Shown one piece after another: positions 54,106-55,329 of a DNA stretch of 55,329 bases (within the stretch, counting starts at the first letter, position 1; each line of letters starts with the position of its first letter). Under the pieces are notes generated by a model. It made no database searches, was not told where the DNA came from, and saw only the letters and a list, made by a program, of their open reading frames with translations. Where the stretch lies: assembly GCF_017114995.1 (NCBI RefSeq), contig NZ_JABXKL010000022.1:1-55329 (forward strand), given 5' to 3'. Origin of the DNA: Nostoc sp. NMS9 (GTDB lineage Bacteria > Cyanobacteriota > Cyanobacteriia > Cyanobacteriales > Nostocaceae). Made by a program: the position numbers and the translations under genes.

Positions 54106-55326
54106 TTGCCTTTTAATCCTGAGCTATGCCGTAACGAAAGCGAAGTTGAAAGCAAACTCATAGTGCAATATTTGCTACCACAGCTAGGTTATACTCCTGA
54201 CACCTGGCATCAAGAAGTTGCCATTGGTAGCATCCGCTTAGATTTCTTAGCATTTGCCGCACAAGTGATTCCTTTTGTCTTAGATGCCAACTCACCGCTG
54301 AGTGTCGTCATGGAGGCAAAGCATCCCAAACAAAACTTAAATCATCATGTCCCACGACTTAGGCATTATTTAACCAGCTTGAATGTCAGGTATGGATTGC
54401 TGACTAATGGCAAAGAAATTAGAATTTATCAAAAATTGCAATATGATATTCAGTTAATATTTCAATGTTCTGGGAAGGAAGTTGAGATAAAGTTAGAGAA
54501 AATTCAAAGTTTAATTGGTAGAGATAGTCTGAAAGAAGAAGAGTTGATAAATAAACCAAAAGTTCAAATAACTGAAAATAATTTAATTTTGGAAACTAAG
54601 AGGCAACATTCAATGAACACAATTGCAATTTACCATCATAAGGGTGGCGTAGGGAAAACTACAGTTGCTATCAATTTAGCGGCTGCGTTGAGTAAAAAAG
54701 GAAAAAAAGTTCTTCTGATTGATATAGATGCTCAAGCAAATACAAGTTTTGCTACAGGATTGATTAAATTCCAATTTGAGGAAGATGATGATTTAAAAGA
54801 CTGCAATGTTTATCATTTATTAGAAAAAAACGACATTAAGTTTATTCCAGATATTGTTTGCAAATCTAAGTTTTTTAACAATCCAGAAATTGATGTTATC
54901 CCTTCACATATCACCTTGATTGCATTGCAGCAAAATCTTGTCCAATCTGCGCCAAGCCGATCTAGACTAGCTAAAAAATTAGAAAAAGTAAAAAATGAAT
55001 ATGATATTGTAATTATTGACACACCTCCATCACTCGATGTGTATGCACAAGCTGCCTTAACTGCTGCTGATTACCTAATAATTCCTTCAGACTTAAAGCC
55101 ATTTTCCAATCAAGGATTACCTAGCGTTAAAAATTTTATTCAACAAGAAATTAATGAAAATAAAGAAGGTTTAGGAAAGCCGCCTATTAATATTATGGGT
55201 GTTCTTCCATCCAAAATTTCTACTAATGCTCAGTATCTCAAATACACATTTGCAAAACATAAAAGTGTAATTATTAGACCTCTTGCAAAATTATTTTATG
55301 GTAAGATGATGGATTTTGCCGTGTGA
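54106..55326 (+). CDS. fusion of an HsdR-N-like nuclease domain with a ParA ATPase
   Basis: 406 residues. Residues 1-125 match the N-terminal domain of type I restriction R subunits: RNESEVESKLIVQYLLPQLG, then Asp46 (SIRLDF) and Glu70-Lys72 (VVMEAKH), a PD-(D/E)XK arrangement, then RYGLLTNGKEIRIYQ. Residues 170-406 are a ParA/Soj ATPase: YHHKGGVGKTTVAIN, LIDIDAQANTS, IIDTPPSLDVYAQAAL. The TTG start at 54106 has GAGGT (54092-54096) 9 bases upstream; Met170 could be an internal start. The C-terminus may be short compared with other ParA proteins, and the window ends here. Confidence 0.82.
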   Translation: MPFNPELCRNESEVESKLIVQYLLPQLGYTPDTWHQEVAIGSIRLDFLAFAAQVIPFVLDANSPLSVVMEAKHPKQNLNHHVPRLRHYLTSLNVRYGLLTNGKEIRIYQKLQYDIQLIFQCSGKEVEIKLEKIQSLIGRDSLKEEELINKPKVQITENNLILETKRQHSMNTIAIYHHKGGVGKTTVAINLAAALSKKGKKVLLIDIDAQANTSFATGLIKFQFEEDDDLKDCNVYHLLEKNDIKFIPDIVCKSKFFNNPEIDVIPSHITLIALQQNLVQSAPSRSRLAKKLEKVKNEYDIVIIDTPPSLDVYAQAALTAADYLIIPSDLKPFSNQGLPSVKNFIQQEINENKEGLGKPPINIMGVLPSKISTNAQYLKYTFAKHKSVIIRPLAKLFYGKMMDFAV

Positions 55327-55329
55327 ATC

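Noticed and set aside
1..55329. tRNA or rRNA genes
   Set aside because: No cloverleaf with a GGTTCRANNCC arm or rRNA signature was recognised by eye; a tRNAscan run would settle it.

Overview
The window comes from a filamentous, Nostoc-like cyanobacterium. The octamer GCGATCGC (HIP1) occurs throughout. The gene set includes ycf4 (photosystem I assembly), a complete minCDE cluster, a fused modBC molybdate transporter, and purD followed by an nblS-type histidine kinase, an arrangement known in cyanobacteria. Intergenic gaps are full of Nostocales-style short repeats (AACTCCT heptamers, GGAGCAGGGG tracts, CAATGCCC tracts) and small palindromic elements.

Layout. 1-5.3 kb: possible tail of a gene, a structured-RNA candidate, ycf4, a cyclophilin lipoprotein, a beta-ketoacyl-ACP synthase, a decayed parA fragment and two GNAT acetyltransferases. 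6-15 kb: glutamate-type dehydrogenase, a Gfo/Idh/MocA oxidoreductase, DUF29, Fic, a two-TM helical protein and a four-carbon acid sugar kinase-family protein. 13.8-16.1 kb: minC, minD, minE. 16.2-19 kb, minus strand: a CHAT caspase-like protein and a secreted or anchored protein. 20-24.5 kb: fmt, a small Cys-rich protein, an FAD oxidoreductase and a methyltransferase. 24.9-26.7 kb: modBC, preceded by a long inverted repeat.

26.9-31.1 kb is the most unusual region. A GC-rich, stand-alone reverse transcriptase on the plus strand faces a minus-strand cluster made of a sigma-70-like protein with a long C-terminal extension, a DUF2589-type protein, a small zinc-ribbon protein and a purine-rich tail of tiny, stop/start-overlapping ORFs. 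I know of no described system with this composition; whether these genes act together is inference.

31-46.8 kb: a Met/Cys-rich copper-binding type protein, an aminotransferase, an MBL-like protein, a 29-residue Lys-rich protein, MsrB, MgtC, an ssuD remnant beside a TauD-like dioxygenase, a GT39-type glycosyltransferase, a 1325-residue polytopic membrane protein, and a minus-strand trio (lipoprotein, 26-residue ORF, 130-residue helical protein). 47-55 kb: a 21-bp-period minisatellite, an NDP-sugar epimerase, purD, nblS, a frameshifted small gene, a zinc-ribbon membrane protein, and at the right edge a gene fusing a PD-(D/E)XK (HsdR-N-like) domain to a ParA ATPase.

Five short non-coding elements with terminal inverted repeats (MITE-like) can be delimited by eye. 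Two are copies of one family. One has a perfect 9-bp flanking duplication and sits inside another repeat. All functional calls rest on motif recognition; no database search was run.
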